DNA of 64,000 nt. Source: Psychrobacter sp. M13 (GTDB taxonomy: Bacteria > Pseudomonadota > Gammaproteobacteria > Pseudomonadales > Moraxellaceae). This document shows positions 27,339 to 36,507 of this stretch, piece after piece (within the stretch, counting starts at the first letter, position 1; every line of letters starts with the position of its first letter). Below the pieces are notes generated by a model. It had not been told where the DNA came from. It worked only from the letters and a program-made list of their open reading frames with translations, and searched no databases. Made by a program: the position numbers and the translations under genes. The stretch covers positions 2,232,001 to 2,296,000 of the forward strand of contig NZ_CP132194.1 of assembly GCF_030718935.1 (NCBI RefSeq), written 5' to 3'.

Positions 27339-27466
27339 TTTAGCCTTGCACTCGGACAGAGTAGTACTCTGCTTAATCTTCCCTCACCCTCGGCAAAAGC
27401 CTACGTCTTGTGCTCGATTAGAGCAGTGCTTTGTTACTTCCTCGCTCATCCTTGGCAAAAACACAT
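27339..27466. repeat. Two diverged units of a palindrome-containing repeat
   Basis: Two units about 64 bp apart share the layout TTGCACTCGGACAGAG..., a core palindrome (CAGAGTAGTACTCTG in the first, AGCAGTGCT in the second), CTTCC, then CTCATCCTTGGCAAAA-type ends. A third, shorter relative lies near 12203-12250. They occupy a gap of about 435 bp (27069-27504) with no supported gene. Confidence 0.55.
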
Positions 27467-27504
27467 ACCGAAGTCCATTGTGCGCACGAGTATGATGTTT
27501 AAGT

Positions 27505-27984
27505 TTAAATTCTGGTGCGCTGATTGTGCTCAATGACTTTTTTATTCTTCAAATAGCTCTTTACTGCTCTGTTATAACTCAATTCAATATATTTAGTCAT
27601 CTTAGCGAACGAGTCATTCGTAGGGCTATTAATACATATCCAACCCATCCAAGCATAAATAGGATGCGGCATTAATAAATTCAATTGGCTAAAGTCTTGC
27701 TCGATATCAACTGTTTCACCTTTGGCTGGACGTTTAGGCGTTGCACCAAAAACTTCAATATAAACTTCTTTACCAACACCTAAACTTAATCGAAATACAC
27801 TCTCTCGATTAAGATTTGAGGCGCTATCATTATCACCGTCCTGCTCTTTAATCGTGCAAAAATACACGCCATTCGGCAGTATGTTATCAGGGTTATAAAA
27901 CAGCGACGTCTCACCCCAACTAGTTTTTGGCTTTACGCCACCAAAGTTTTGCATTATATATTCGATTATCTCATTTGGTATCAT
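27505..27984 (-). CDS. DUF6194 family protein
   Basis: A 159-aa cytoplasmic protein resembling DUF6194. Visible landmarks are GGVKPKTSWGETSLFYNP near 15-32, FRLSLGVGKE, and the C-terminal LLMPHPIYAWMGWICINSPT near 103-122. The function is unknown. It is in an accessory-looking stretch with an orphan HigA, in the same direction, with a 57-bp gap. Confidence 0.72.
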   Translation of the reverse strand: MIPNEIIEYIMQNFGGVKPKTSWGETSLFYNPDNILPNGVYFCTIKEQDGDNDSASNLNRESVFRLSLGVGKEVYIEVFGATPKRPAKGETVDIEQDFSQLNLLMPHPIYAWMGWICINSPTNDSFAKMTKYIELSYNRAVKSYLKNKKVIEHNQRTRI

Positions 27985-28041
27985 AGGGATGCTCTCAACT
28001 CATATATAAATTTATTCAAAATAGCCTGTAAGGCAATCATA

Positions 28042-28332
28042 TTAAATAGGCTCAATATCATCTAAGAATTGCAAATCATTAGTCTCAATCAAGCGTAGCT
28101 CATAGGTGGACTGCAAATTAAGCCAAAACTGTGCACTACCTCCAAAATACTTCGCTAAACGCAAGGCTGTATCAGCGGTGACTCCACGCTTTTCACGAAT
28201 AATCTCGTTAATGCGAGCAGCAGTGACGCCGAGACTATTAGCCAAAGCATTAGCGCTCATTTTAAGCGGCTTAAGATAATCCTCTCGTAATACTTCGCCT
28301 GAATGGATAGGACGCATACCGTTTTTAATCAT
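28042..28332 (-). CDS. higA: HigA-family antitoxin (XRE HTH), apparently without HigB
   Basis: A 96-aa antitoxin/repressor. Family marks are the N-terminal MRPIHSGEVLREDYLKPL, the helix-turn-helix MSANALANSLGVTAARINEIIREKRGVTADTALRLAKYFG (residues about 23-64), and SAQFWLNLQSTYEL. HigB toxin genes normally lie just upstream of higA. Here the 200 bases upstream encode nothing HigB-like and instead hold a dispersed repeat at 28421-28518. It may act as a stand-alone repressor or as a remnant antitoxin. Confidence 0.85.
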   Translation of the reverse strand: MIKNGMRPIHSGEVLREDYLKPLKMSANALANSLGVTAARINEIIREKRGVTADTALRLAKYFGGSAQFWLNLQSTYELRLIETNDLQFLDDIEPI

Positions 28333-28420
28333 AGTGTTTTCTCTTTATTTTGCGCACTGCTCTCTGTAAACATCGCCATTATCAATATTAGAGATTTTAA
28401 AATTGAGTAAGATGTTTGCC

Positions 28421-28518
28421 GTAGGGTGGCGTTAGACTTGTCAAATTCTCGCAGAGAATTACGACAAGGCGTAACCCACCGATTGAGTTTGTAAATGGCG
28501 CACGGGTTACCTCCTACA
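28421..28518. repeat. Dispersed repeat, GTAGGGTGG...CCACC type (copy 2)
   Basis: GTAGGGTGGCGTTA at the left is mirrored by GCGTAACCCACC about 50 bp later, with ATTCTCGCAGAGAAT forming an inner palindrome. A further GGGTTACCTCCTAC follows. It belongs with the copies at 7711 and 46310 by its GTAGGGTG end, but the inside differs. Confidence 0.6.
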
Positions 28519-28539
28519 GGGTTAGCTTATTTGATAAGT

Positions 28540-29076
28540 TTAATCTATAAAATGAGTACCATATAAAGATTCAATACTTTTAATAACTTTATCTGAAGAT
28601 TTATTAATTTTTTCTGCTTTTTCAATGAATAAATCTTTGTGGTTACGCCAAGCAGCATGATAACCATCCCGTTGTAACCTAGTATTTTCTGCTAAAAATT
28701 CATTAGTTTGAAAAACTATAAATATAAGCTCTGTTAGTTGTTCTTGTATCACACCACTTCGTGATGTCACTTTTAAAATATTGTTAAACTCATAAATTAA
28801 GCTGAAGAAGTCATCATCAAAATCTGTATGCTCCCTCTCAACGCCAAGAAATGATTTTTCTCCTGATTGAAACTCAATAAAATCATTAGTCGATGAGCGT
28901 AATCTATACAGGTCAGGGAGTAAAGACACTTGTATAACTCTTGAAATATTATCCTTTTCAATTGCTTCTTTATCTTGCGAGTTTCTAGCCAACTTAAAAG
29001 GAACCCAAATTGCAATACAAATTGCTATGATGCTTCCAATAGCTTGTACCCAAGCTGCTCCTACAGTCCAATCCAT
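28540..29076 (-). CDS. Unknown protein with one N-terminal membrane helix
   Basis: A 178-aa protein I do not recognise. Residues about 5-27 (AAWVQAIGSIIAICIAIWVPF) form one membrane helix; the rest is charged and helical, presumably cytoplasmic. Base composition is lower in GC than the surrounding core genes, and the gene sits in a run of unrelated small genes, which suggests later acquisition. AGGA precedes the ATG. It is 127 bp from the next unknown gene upstream, in the same direction. Confidence 0.6.
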   Translation of the reverse strand: MDWTVGAAWVQAIGSIIAICIAIWVPFKLARNSQDKEAIEKDNISRVIQVSLLPDLYRLRSSTNDFIEFQSGEKSFLGVEREHTDFDDDFFSLIYEFNNILKVTSRSGVIQEQLTELIFIVFQTNEFLAENTRLQRDGYHAAWRNHKDLFIEKAEKINKSSDKVIKSIESLYGTHFID

Positions 29077-29203
29077 ATTTTATAATCCTAAATAATTACT
29101 TTTTACGTTTTTGCCATGTAGAAGTACTAACAGAATAAACCTATAACGTAGAATAGTGTCTGGTAATAATGAAATCATTAGTCCAATAAAGTAAAAAATA
29201 TTA

Positions 29204-29719
29204 CTATATTCTAAACAACTCATCATAACACTGGCAGATAACTGCTAAACAGCTTTTTAAGAATTCATCATCAACATAAATTAAAGTTTCAATTTCAGAG
29301 ACATCACCTTCATTTCTGAATACTGAACCAGCAGGTGTAATCTCGAATGGTAGACTACTCTGCTTTTCTAAAAGTTTTGTGTAAGATGAACCCTTCCCAT
29401 GCTTTAATACGTTGATAGCATAGTAAAATTCTTCAAACTTTATAAGTAATTCTGTTTTATCATTTCTTTTAAGCTTTTCTTTCAACTCTTTAAAAGCCGA
29501 ACCTTTCTCAATTTCTAATTGATTTTGAACTACTGCCTCGAATAATGAAAATATTCCAATAGCAAATATGGCTCTTTCCCATTGCATCTTTTGTAGATTT
29601 ATTACTAATCTAGTTGAACCTGATGTTTGAAGTTCATCATACATTAGCTTTTCAATTCTATTGAAATTTTCAATATGCGACTCTGTACTTTCCGATACAA
29701 TCTGAATAAACCTTTGCAT
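29204..29719 (-). CDS. Unknown alpha-helical protein, possibly HEPN-like
   Basis: A 171-aa, nearly all-helical, AT-rich gene. Start at ATG 29719 is chosen because AAGGA lies just upstream; the TTG at 29746 is inside that site. The segment WERAIFAIGIFSLFEAVVQNQL resembles the first long helix of HEPN/RiboL-PSP-type proteins, and NVLKHGKGSSY is a possible polar helix end, but a clean R-x4-6-H motif is not evident. It may work with the adjacent membrane protein. No confident family can be given. Confidence 0.55.
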   Translation of the reverse strand: MQRFIQIVSESTESHIENFNRIEKLMYDELQTSGSTRLVINLQKMQWERAIFAIGIFSLFEAVVQNQLEIEKGSAFKELKEKLKRNDKTELLIKFEEFYYAINVLKHGKGSSYTKLLEKQSSLPFEITPAGSVFRNEGDVSEIETLIYVDDEFLKSCLAVICQCYDELFRI

Positions 29720-29792
29720 TACTTTCCTTACAATATTCGAACTCAAAGATGCTAATTAAAAATCCACAACGACTATAGTGCTAATTCATAAT

Positions 29793-29978
29793 TTACCATA
29801 CAATAGTCGCCTTGTGGCGCATTTTAGCCCTGATTGCAGCGGTTATCCTGCTGATGACAATGGCGTTGCGGACTGTGGCTGGAGGTGGTCGCTCGGATGA
29901 TGGAACGCGTCCAGACACGATAGTCCGCACGCTATTGACGAAGCAGATATGAGCGGAAAGCAGGATTAGCTCCAGGAT
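29793..29978. other. GC-rich patch of unknown origin
   Basis: About 190 bases of clearly higher GC than the AT-rich genes beside it. Both strands carry short open frames: on plus, one that reads as a membrane-helix peptide (LIAAVILLMTMALRTVAGGG...), and on minus a 62-codon frame. Neither has a ribosome-binding site. It may be a fragment of a foreign element lying just past the tkt terminator. Confidence 0.45.
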
Positions 29979-29982
29979 CAAA

Positions 29983-30018
29983 CAAAAAAAGAGCCACTAG
30001 AATAATCTAACAGCTCTT
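29983..30018 (-). terminator. Terminator of tkt
   Basis: On the minus strand AAGAGC pairs with GCTCTT, with an inner TAGA/TCTA pair, followed by a run of seven Ts. Confidence 0.8.
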
Positions 30019-30092
30019 CTCCGTGCAATGTGATTAACTCAACTACAAATCATAGCTAAATGCTGGGCTAAAGCCGCAGGCTACAAATCAGA

Positions 30093-32090
30093 TTAAACCA
30101 AACTCTGCACAGCCTCAACCACAGCATCAGCCGTAATACCAAACTCTTTATACAAATCCTCAGCTGGAGCCGACTCACCGTAAGTGGTCATACCGATAAC
30201 CTTGCCATCAAGACCAACGAACTTATACCAGTAGTCTACGTGCGCCGCTTCGACAGCGACACGAGCACGAATATTGGCGGGCAATACTGACTCGCGATAA
30301 TCGCTCTCTTGCTCTACAAATATCTCGGCACAAGGCATAGACACTACTCGTACGCCTACTCCATTATTGCTTAGCGTCTCATACGCTTGCATGGCTAAAC
30401 CAACTTCTGAACCTGTCGCAATGATAATAGCTGACAGCTCGCCTTGCTCTTTAGCTAGGACATAACCACCTTTGGTAATATTAGCGACTTGCTCGCTATC
30501 GCGGGCTTGATGCGGCAAGCTTTGACGGCTAAAGATTAACGCTGACGGATTGTGTGCAGACTTAATCGCTTCGACCCAAGCCGTCGCTGATTCAGTCGCA
30601 TCACACGGACGCCATGTGCGTAGGTTCGGCGTAGTACGTAAGCTAGTTAATTGCTCAACTGGCTGATGCGTTGGGCCATCTTCACCTAGACCGATAGAGT
30701 CATGCGTATAGACGTGGATGATACGCTGCTTCATCAATGCGCCCATACGTACCGCGTTACGCGCGTATTCCATAAACATCAGGAACGTTGCAACATAAGG
30801 GATAAAACCGCCATGCAAGGCAATGCCATTAGCAATAGCTGTCATGCCAAACTCGCGCACGCCATAATAGATATAGTTGCCGTCGCTATCAGTCTCGATG
30901 CCTTTGGCGCCTTTAAATAGCGTAAGGTTTGAGCCTGCAAGATCCGCTGAACCTCCCATGAGTTCTGGTAGTAATGGCTGCAAGGTATTGATGGCATTTT
31001 GACTGGCTTTACGGCTGGCAACATCACCGCCTTGCTCTTGAGTTTGCTGAATATAAGCTTGCGCTTGGGCATTAAAGTCTGCTGGTAGCTCGCCCTCTAA
31101 GCGACGTAATAATTCTGCCGCCAGCTCAGGATAGGCCTTTTTATAATTCTCAAAGTCTGCTTGCCAGTTCTTTTGTAGCACATCGCCTTTTGGCTTGGCA
31201 TCCCACGCTTCGTAGATCTCATCATCTAAATCAAATGGGCCATGTTTCCATGATAGTGCGTCACGAGTTAGGGCGATTTCATCATCACCCAATGGCGCCC
31301 CATGGCTAGAGGCTAAGCCTTGCTTATTTGGGCTACCTGCACCGATAGTGGTTTTGCAGATGATGAGGCTTGGGCGAGTCGTCTCTGCAATCGCTGCATT
31401 AGTGGCTTCGGTAATCGCATCCGTATCATGACCATCGACTTTGATGACTTGCCAGCCATAGGCTTCAAAACGTGCTTGGGTGTCATCCGTGAACCAACCC
31501 TCGACATTACCATCGATTGAGATACCATTATCATCATAATAGAAGACTAATTTTCCAAGCTTAAGCGTACCTGCTAATGAGCAAACTTCATGGCTGATAC
31601 CTTCCATTAAGCAACCATCACCCAAGAACGCATAGGTATGATGATCAACAATATTATGACCGTCACGGTTAAACTGAGCAGCCAGGGTCTTCTCTGCAAT
31701 AGCAAAGCCTACCGCATTAGCAATACCTTGACCTAGTGGTCCAGTAGTCGTTTCGATACCTGGGGTATAACCTAGCTCTGGATGGCCTGGTGTTTTTGAG
31801 TGCAGCTGACGAAAGCCTTTTAGGTCATCAACGCTAACGTCATAACCTGTCAAATGCAATAGTGAGTAAATCAACATTGAGCCATGACCGTTGGATAAGA
31901 CAAAGCGGTCGCGGTTATGCCAGCTTGGATCAGCAGGGTTATGCTGCAAAAACTTACGCCATAATACCTCGGCAATATCCGCCATACCCATCGGCGCGCC
32001 TGGATGTCCAGAATTGGCTTTTTGTACCGCATCAAACGATAAAACGCGAATAGCGTTGGCAAGTTTGCGTTCATTAATTGGGGTTGGCAT
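30093..32090 (-). CDS. tkt: Transketolase
   Basis: A 665-aa thiamine-diphosphate enzyme of the pentose phosphate pathway that moves two-carbon units between sugar phosphates. The signatures are plain: [17 protein letters not shown] near 26-42, the ThDP-binding [20 protein letters not shown] near 155-174, and the second transketolase signature [17 protein letters not shown] near 470. AGGACA precedes the ATG. Its length is normal. It also makes erythrose-4-phosphate, a substrate for the possible Epd at 16179. Confidence 0.96.
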   Translation of the reverse strand: MPTPINERKLANAIRVLSFDAVQKANSGHPGAPMGMADIAEVLWRKFLQHNPADPSWHNRDRFVLSNGHGSMLIYSLLHLTGYDVSVDDLKGFRQLHSKTPGHPELGYTPGIETTTGPLGQGIANAVGFAIAEKTLAAQFNRDGHNIVDHHTYAFLGDGCLMEGISHEVCSLAGTLKLGKLVFYYDDNGISIDGNVEGWFTDDTQARFEAYGWQVIKVDGHDTDAITEATNAAIAETTRPSLIICKTTIGAGSPNKQGLASSHGAPLGDDEIALTRDALSWKHGPFDLDDEIYEAWDAKPKGDVLQKNWQADFENYKKAYPELAAELLRRLEGELPADFNAQAQAYIQQTQEQGGDVASRKASQNAINTLQPLLPELMGGSADLAGSNLTLFKGAKGIETDSDGNYIYYGVREFGMTAIANGIALHGGFIPYVATFLMFMEYARNAVRMGALMKQRIIHVYTHDSIGLGEDGPTHQPVEQLTSLRTTPNLRTWRPCDATESATAWVEAIKSAHNPSALIFSRQSLPHQARDSEQVANITKGGYVLAKEQGELSAIIIATGSEVGLAMQAYETLSNNGVGVRVVSMPCAEIFVEQESDYRESVLPANIRARVAVEAAHVDYWYKFVGLDGKVIGMTTYGESAPAEDLYKEFGITADAVVEAVQSLV

Positions 32091-32134
32091 AGCGTGTCCT
32101 AATATTAGAGTAAGTGTTTTTAAAAATTAAATCT

Positions 32135-32482
32135 TTAACCGTTAAACTCAGCGGTTATATCTCTATACCAGCTAGTATCTAGCGGCTTACTTTTATAAAA
32201 TCGGGAAAATTCATCAATAACTTTAAACGCATCATCGGTAAAAGCTTGATAATGCCTAAAGCTATTATCCATAGGAATTCGTACTTCTAAGCAATACGAC
32301 CCTTCAGTTTGGTCAGTTGCCTGATTAAAGCAAGTTTGCATGTAATCTTGTTCATTGTCAGCATTCATCAAAACCATAAAATCTCTATCTTTAGCTACCA
32401 AGTCGACGATTTGATATTCTATAGACAACCACTCAGGGTTTGGTGTTTCTGAATGCTCAGTTATGATAGAAAACTTCTTCAT
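32135..32482 (-). CDS. Hypothetical protein, 115 aa
   Basis: A small acidic protein with no family I can name. It starts with an apparent beta strand (KKFSIITEH) and is rich in aromatic residues. It has neither a signal peptide nor a membrane helix. AAGG is nine bases upstream of the ATG. It lies between serS and tkt in the same direction with short gaps, so it may be read through from serS. Confidence 0.6.
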   Translation of the reverse strand: MKKFSIITEHSETPNPEWLSIEYQIVDLVAKDRDFMVLMNADNEQDYMQTCFNQATDQTEGSYCLEVRIPMDNSFRHYQAFTDDAFKVIDEFSRFYKSKPLDTSWYRDITAEFNG

Positions 32483-32541
32483 GATAAATACCCTTGAATA
32501 CTGCTACTTTTAAATCTTGACGCTTTTGAGGCTAGGACGTT

Positions 32542-33828
32542 CTAAGCCGAAATAGTATCCACACCACCCATATATGGACGTAGAACTTCTGGAATAGTAA
32601 TACTGCCGTCCGCGTTTTGATAGTTTTCCATGATAGCTAGTAGCGTACGTCCGACCGCTAGTCCCGAGCCATTTAAGGTATGCGCAAGGCTAGTTTGTTT
32701 ACCATCTTTGACTCGCGTACCCATACGTCGCGCTTGAAAGTCGCCACAGTTTGAGCAGCTAGAGATCTCACGATAGGTATCTTGGCTTGGCAGCCAGACT
32801 TCGATATCGTAGGTTTTTTGTGCGCTAAAGCCCATATCACCTGTGCATAACATCACCGTACGATATGGCAAATTAAGCTGCTGCAAAATGTACTCTGCTT
32901 GCCCTGTCATCGCCTCAAGCAAGTCATCTGATTGATCGGCGGTTGCAATATTGACCATCTCGACTTTCTCAAACTGATGCTGGCGAATCAGACCACGCGT
33001 ATCGCGACCGTGTGAGCCTGCTTCACTACGAAAGCAAGGCGTATGCGCGGTAAACTTCAAGGGCAATTCGCTGATATCTAAACGCTCACCGCGTACTAGA
33101 TTGGTCATCGGTACTTCAGCGGTTGGAATAAGATAAAAGTCAGTATCTTCATTATTAGTATGATTGGTCAATTTGAACAGATCGTCTTCAAATTTTGGTA
33201 GCTGGCCTGTGCCTCTTAGGCTCTCACTATTAACAATATAAGGTACATAAGTCTCGGTATAGCCGTACTTGATCGTATGCGTATTGAGCATAAATTGAAT
33301 CAAGGCGCGGTGCATTTGCGCCAGCTGACCTTTGAGTACATTGAATCGACTGCCTGTTAGTTTGATAGCCGCCTCAAAATCGAGCATACCTAAAGTCTCA
33401 CCAATAAAGGTATGATCTTGTATATCAAAATCAAACTGACGCGGTGTGCCCCATTGACGTACTTCTACATTGTCATCCTCTGACTCGCCTACTGGTACGT
33501 CGCTTGCAGGAATGTTAGGAATTTGCATCGCTGCCGTATTGATACGCTCCTGTAAGCTACGCAAATTATCTTCAGCAACTTTGATCTCGCTACTGATGCC
33601 TTGCATCTCGCTCATAAGCTCGCTGGCATCGCCACCTGATTTTTTGAGTGCGCCAACTTCTTTCGCCCCAGCATTACGACGCGATTGTAGCGCTTCGGTT
33701 TGCATCTGCAAGGATTTACGCTCAGTCTCGATAGTCTGCCAAAATTCCATATCTAATGTATAGCCGCGTGTAGCTAACTGCTGCTGTAAGTCAAGTAAAT
33801 CACCGCGTAAGCGTTTTGAATCGATCAT
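32542..33828 (-). CDS. serS: Seryl-tRNA synthetase
   Basis: Class II synthetase that charges tRNA-Ser and tRNA-Sec. About 428 aa from the ATG at 33828 ([11 protein letters not shown], the usual start); the longer reading to 33870 adds residues with no homology. The N-terminal coiled-coil tRNA-binding arm spans about 25-105. Motif 2 ([29 protein letters not shown]) lies near 255-285 and motif 3 ([19 protein letters not shown]) near 380. Confidence 0.95.
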   Translation of the reverse strand: MIDSKRLRGDLLDLQQQLATRGYTLDMEFWQTIETERKSLQMQTEALQSRRNAGAKEVGALKKSGGDASELMSEMQGISSEIKVAEDNLRSLQERINTAAMQIPNIPASDVPVGESEDDNVEVRQWGTPRQFDFDIQDHTFIGETLGMLDFEAAIKLTGSRFNVLKGQLAQMHRALIQFMLNTHTIKYGYTETYVPYIVNSESLRGTGQLPKFEDDLFKLTNHTNNEDTDFYLIPTAEVPMTNLVRGERLDISELPLKFTAHTPCFRSEAGSHGRDTRGLIRQHQFEKVEMVNIATADQSDDLLEAMTGQAEYILQQLNLPYRTVMLCTGDMGFSAQKTYDIEVWLPSQDTYREISSCSNCGDFQARRMGTRVKDGKQTSLAHTLNGSGLAVGRTLLAIMENYQNADGSITIPEVLRPYMGGVDTISA

Positions 33829-34108
33829 AATAATGGCCTGTAACACTAAATGTGGATAATCAAACGGCAAGAGAGCTGTCTAAAACTGCTGCTATGATAC
33901 CAAGACCAAGTAGATTTGACTATATTTAGCGCAGGTTTTCTAGTTTATAGCGCCTCATTACCTATTTATTACTTTTATTAAAAGCCTCAAGTAGGCTTAT
34001 ATGTTTCTTTTATAGATGCTTTTCGGTAAGATAAGCAGACGTCAATTATAGGCAGTGTATTGTTTCACTGTCACCATCATATTTTATTCCAATATTTGAG
34101 CACTTTTT

Positions 34109-34768
34109 ATGGCCTTGTACCCTTATACCTTGCAACCTGTCGCTCTAAATTTATCTGAGGCTGAGTTTCAACAAGCCCAGTATGAGCTATTTACTAACGC
34201 CAGCCCCAGCTTTGGACTTAAAAGTTTAAAGACCAAAGAATGGATTATCATGGCGATAGTCGCGGTCTTAGCTGTTGTAGGATTAGTATTTGTTACTGGT
34301 TATTCGACGATCATATTTTGGTTAATGCTAGTTGCCGTCGTGGTATATTTGATAGTGCGTACGCTGGGTTTTAAGTGGTATGTCAAAAAGCAATTTGAGA
34401 AGCAAGTTGCTGAGCAGGAGATGCCTGACGAGATGCGCCAAATGAAGCTTGGTGTACAAAAGCATGGCTTAGTGATGGCAATGCCCGTTAATCAGCCTGA
34501 TCTAATCGCTAACCCACAGATGCGCGGCATGCAGATGCGTGCAGGCCAAACTCAACAAGCGGTTATCCCGTGGAATGCGGTAAAAAGCTGGGATGAGACG
34601 GACGACTATATCTTTATGATGTTTGAGGTAAAAGGTCAACAAGGCAGCCAAATTATTCCTAAGCGTTTGCAAGCGCAAAAGTTCCCGATAGATACTATTC
34701 GCCAGCATCTACAAGAGGTCGTACCTATTCGCGGGTTGAATCCTGAAAGCTTGCAGCCACCTGCTTAA
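34109..34768 (+). CDS. YcxB-like membrane protein
   Basis: A 219-aa protein with two membrane helices in tandem (residues about 44-85). They are followed by a cytoplasmic domain ending in IPKRLQAQKFPIDTIRQHL, which resembles the C-terminal region of YcxB-like proteins. The function is unknown. Its stop codon is only 11 bp before a truncated MITE copy at 34780. Confidence 0.65.
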   Translation: MALYPYTLQPVALNLSEAEFQQAQYELFTNASPSFGLKSLKTKEWIIMAIVAVLAVVGLVFVTGYSTIIFWLMLVAVVVYLIVRTLGFKWYVKKQFEKQVAEQEMPDEMRQMKLGVQKHGLVMAMPVNQPDLIANPQMRGMQMRAGQTQQAVIPWNAVKSWDETDDYIFMMFEVKGQQGSQIIPKRLQAQKFPIDTIRQHLQEVVPIRGLNPESLQPPA

Positions 34769-34779
34769 GCTCTGCTAAC

Positions 34780-34856
34780 CATTACCTGCTATTTTCACTT
34801 AGACTAGAACAGTTTTAGCTATCAGCAGTGCTCATTTGTGAATGTTCAACAGACCC
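34780..34856. mobile_element. Truncated MITE, right end only (copy 2)
   Basis: 77 bp that align with the last 77 bp of the element at 13751-14025, including the terminal GAATGTTCAACAGACCC. The left end is missing. A TA follows. Confidence 0.75.
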
Positions 34857-34861
34857 TAAAG

Positions 34862-34898
34862 AAGCTCATTATGTCTAAATCATAAGGGGCTTTTTTAT
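34862..34898 (+). terminator. Probable terminator after the YcxB-like gene
   Basis: AAGCTCATTATG pairs imperfectly with CATAAGGGGCTT, then TTTTT. It lies beyond the MITE remnant, so the element inserted between the gene and its terminator. Confidence 0.5.
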
Positions 34899-35076
34899 TA
34901 GTTTTATAAAACACAACATAGATTTTGATTTGATTAACTTAACTTATAGCAGAGGACTTGCTACTATAGTAACCATCAAAGGCATAAACGACTTATCTTA
35001 TAAATTGATATTGATTAAGCGTTGAGCTGGCATATTTATCCAATAACTTTCTATCAAATAATAAAAGGACATTCTT

Positions 35077-35562
35077 ATGAGCACTACTGACAACAATACT
35101 AATCAGATCGGTCTAGAAAAAGCAGATGTAAGCACTATCATCGCCAAGCTCAATGGCTTGCTATCGAGCTATCATATGTATTATATCAACGTTCGTGGCT
35201 ACCATTGGAACGTGAAAGGCGAGCATTTTTTTACGCTACATCCGCAGTTCGAAGAACTCTATACCGCCTTACAAATACAGATTGACGAGATCGCAGAACG
35301 TATTTTAACTTTAGGTGGCACGCCTCTACACGCTTACAGTGACTTTGCCCAGCATACTAGTATTGAAGAGGACAAAAATGTCAAAGATGGAAACACCTGT
35401 GTCAGAGGTGTAGTTTCAGGTTTGCAAACGCTTATTGCTGAGCAGCGTCAAGTATCGGCAGTCGCAGCGGAAGCTGACGATCAAGGATCTGCAGATCTTG
35501 TTGACGCCTATGTACAAGAGCAAGAAAAACTAGTTTGGATGTACAATGCATTTTTAGGCTAA
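35077..35562 (+). CDS. dps: Dps-family ferritin (copy 2)
   Basis: A 161-aa Dps. The ferroxidase set is H43, H55, E59, D70 and E74 (E59 replacing the Asp seen in copy 1), in YHWNVKGEHFFTLHPQFEELY and DEIAERILTLGG. This is closer to the canonical Dps/NapA form than the protein at 1171. AAGGACA precedes the ATG, and a strong terminator follows. It protects DNA from iron-dependent oxidation. Confidence 0.92.
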   Translation: MSTTDNNTNQIGLEKADVSTIIAKLNGLLSSYHMYYINVRGYHWNVKGEHFFTLHPQFEELYTALQIQIDEIAERILTLGGTPLHAYSDFAQHTSIEEDKNVKDGNTCVRGVVSGLQTLIAEQRQVSAVAAEADDQGSADLVDAYVQEQEKLVWMYNAFLG

Positions 35563-35583
35563 TACGTTTTTTAATTAGAACCA

Positions 35584-35616
35584 TAAAAAAGCACTCTATA
35601 TTGAGTGCTTTTTTTG
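35584..35616. terminator. Terminator after dps
   Basis: AAAAAAGCACTC pairs with GAGTGCTTTTTTT around a TATATT loop. It also serves the opposite strand. Confidence 0.9.
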
Positions 35617-35663
35617 TGTCTTTGCTTAAACTTAAATACTTAATTTTAAGTTGTTTGTCTATA

Positions 35664-36410
35664 TTACTTTTCAGCCCACTGACGCATTTTTTCACGCTCA
35701 GCTGGGGTTGCTTGTAGCCATAACTGCATAAACTGATCTAAAGTTGCGGTAGATTGAGTAGCAGTAGCTTGACTCACATTTTTTACAGGGATTGCACTAT
35801 AAGCGTTAGAGGTAACGACAGCAGGTCTCGCATTGACTTGAGCAATAGCCTGACTGTTAGCTGTAGGCTGACCTAAAGCAGCAATAGCTTGTTGATTCTG
35901 TAATTGAGCATCACCGCTACCGCCGAATACGCCACCAATTGCTTTGCCTAATCCTGAGAATATACTGCCATCATTGCCAGCGACACTTTGTTGGCTTGCG
36001 ATAACCGTATTATTTTGTTGTACTGCCAGTGTCGGCTGCTGGGCATATTCTTTCGCCGCGTCATAATCTTCTGGCTGACCCGGCATAGTCAAACGATAGG
36101 TCTGATTATCCGTTAAGTCTGCGGCCACACTGATATTACCTGAGCGCAAATAGTCGTGTTCATCACGCGGCAAATTGTAAAGACGATCGTATTTTGCGGT
36201 TAGCACATGCTGCCCAGGTTGCAAAGTAAATTGTTTGGTTAGCGGCTGAAATATGCTTTGCTTAAGCTCTTGACCATTAATAGCGGTGACTTTGATATTG
36301 TCATCTACCAATAGCGTTACCTCTGCATGCGATAACACAGAGACTGATCCTACGCTCATTAATAGTGCGGCAGTAGTGAGTTTTTTTAGCTTAGAGGTAA
36401 AGAGGGTCAT
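35664..36410 (-). CDS. DUF2057 (YccT-like) exported protein
   Basis: About 248 aa. ATG 36410 gives a proper signal peptide (KKLTTAALLMSVGSVSVLSHAEV) and has AGGA six bases upstream; the longer reading from 36560 runs into hda. The DUF2057 core VTLLVDDNIKVTAINGQELKQ...FTLQPGQHVLTAKYDRLY spans about residues 31-75. The C-terminal half is Gln/Ala-rich. YccT-type proteins are periplasmic; one has been linked to curli regulation in E. coli relatives, but the role here is unknown. Confidence 0.82.
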   Translation of the reverse strand: MTLFTSKLKKLTTAALLMSVGSVSVLSHAEVTLLVDDNIKVTAINGQELKQSIFQPLTKQFTLQPGQHVLTAKYDRLYNLPRDEHDYLRSGNISVAADLTDNQTYRLTMPGQPEDYDAAKEYAQQPTLAVQQNNTVIASQQSVAGNDGSIFSGLGKAIGGVFGGSGDAQLQNQQAIAALGQPTANSQAIAQVNARPAVVTSNAYSAIPVKNVSQATATQSTATLDQFMQLWLQATPAEREKMRQWAEK

Positions 36411-36507
36411 AAGATATCCTATCAATAGTAAAAGGTTTCGATATAGTTCAATATAGGTATTGTTAGCATAGACTAATTTGCTGTATAGCAAGCAGTAAAT
36501 TCTTATT

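Noticed and set aside
27298..27495. A 65-codon frame over the tandem repeat at 27.3 kb
   Set aside because: The frame is created by the repeat, has no ribosome-binding site and reads as cysteine/serine-rich noise.
29793..29981. A 62-codon minus-strand frame in the GC-rich patch
   Set aside because: It has no ribosome-binding site and the peptide does not resemble any protein; the patch is reported as unexplained DNA instead.
29963..29985. A TTTGATCCTGGAGC stretch (minus strand) resembling the 16S rRNA 5' end
   Set aside because: Only a dozen bases match, and what follows is not rRNA.
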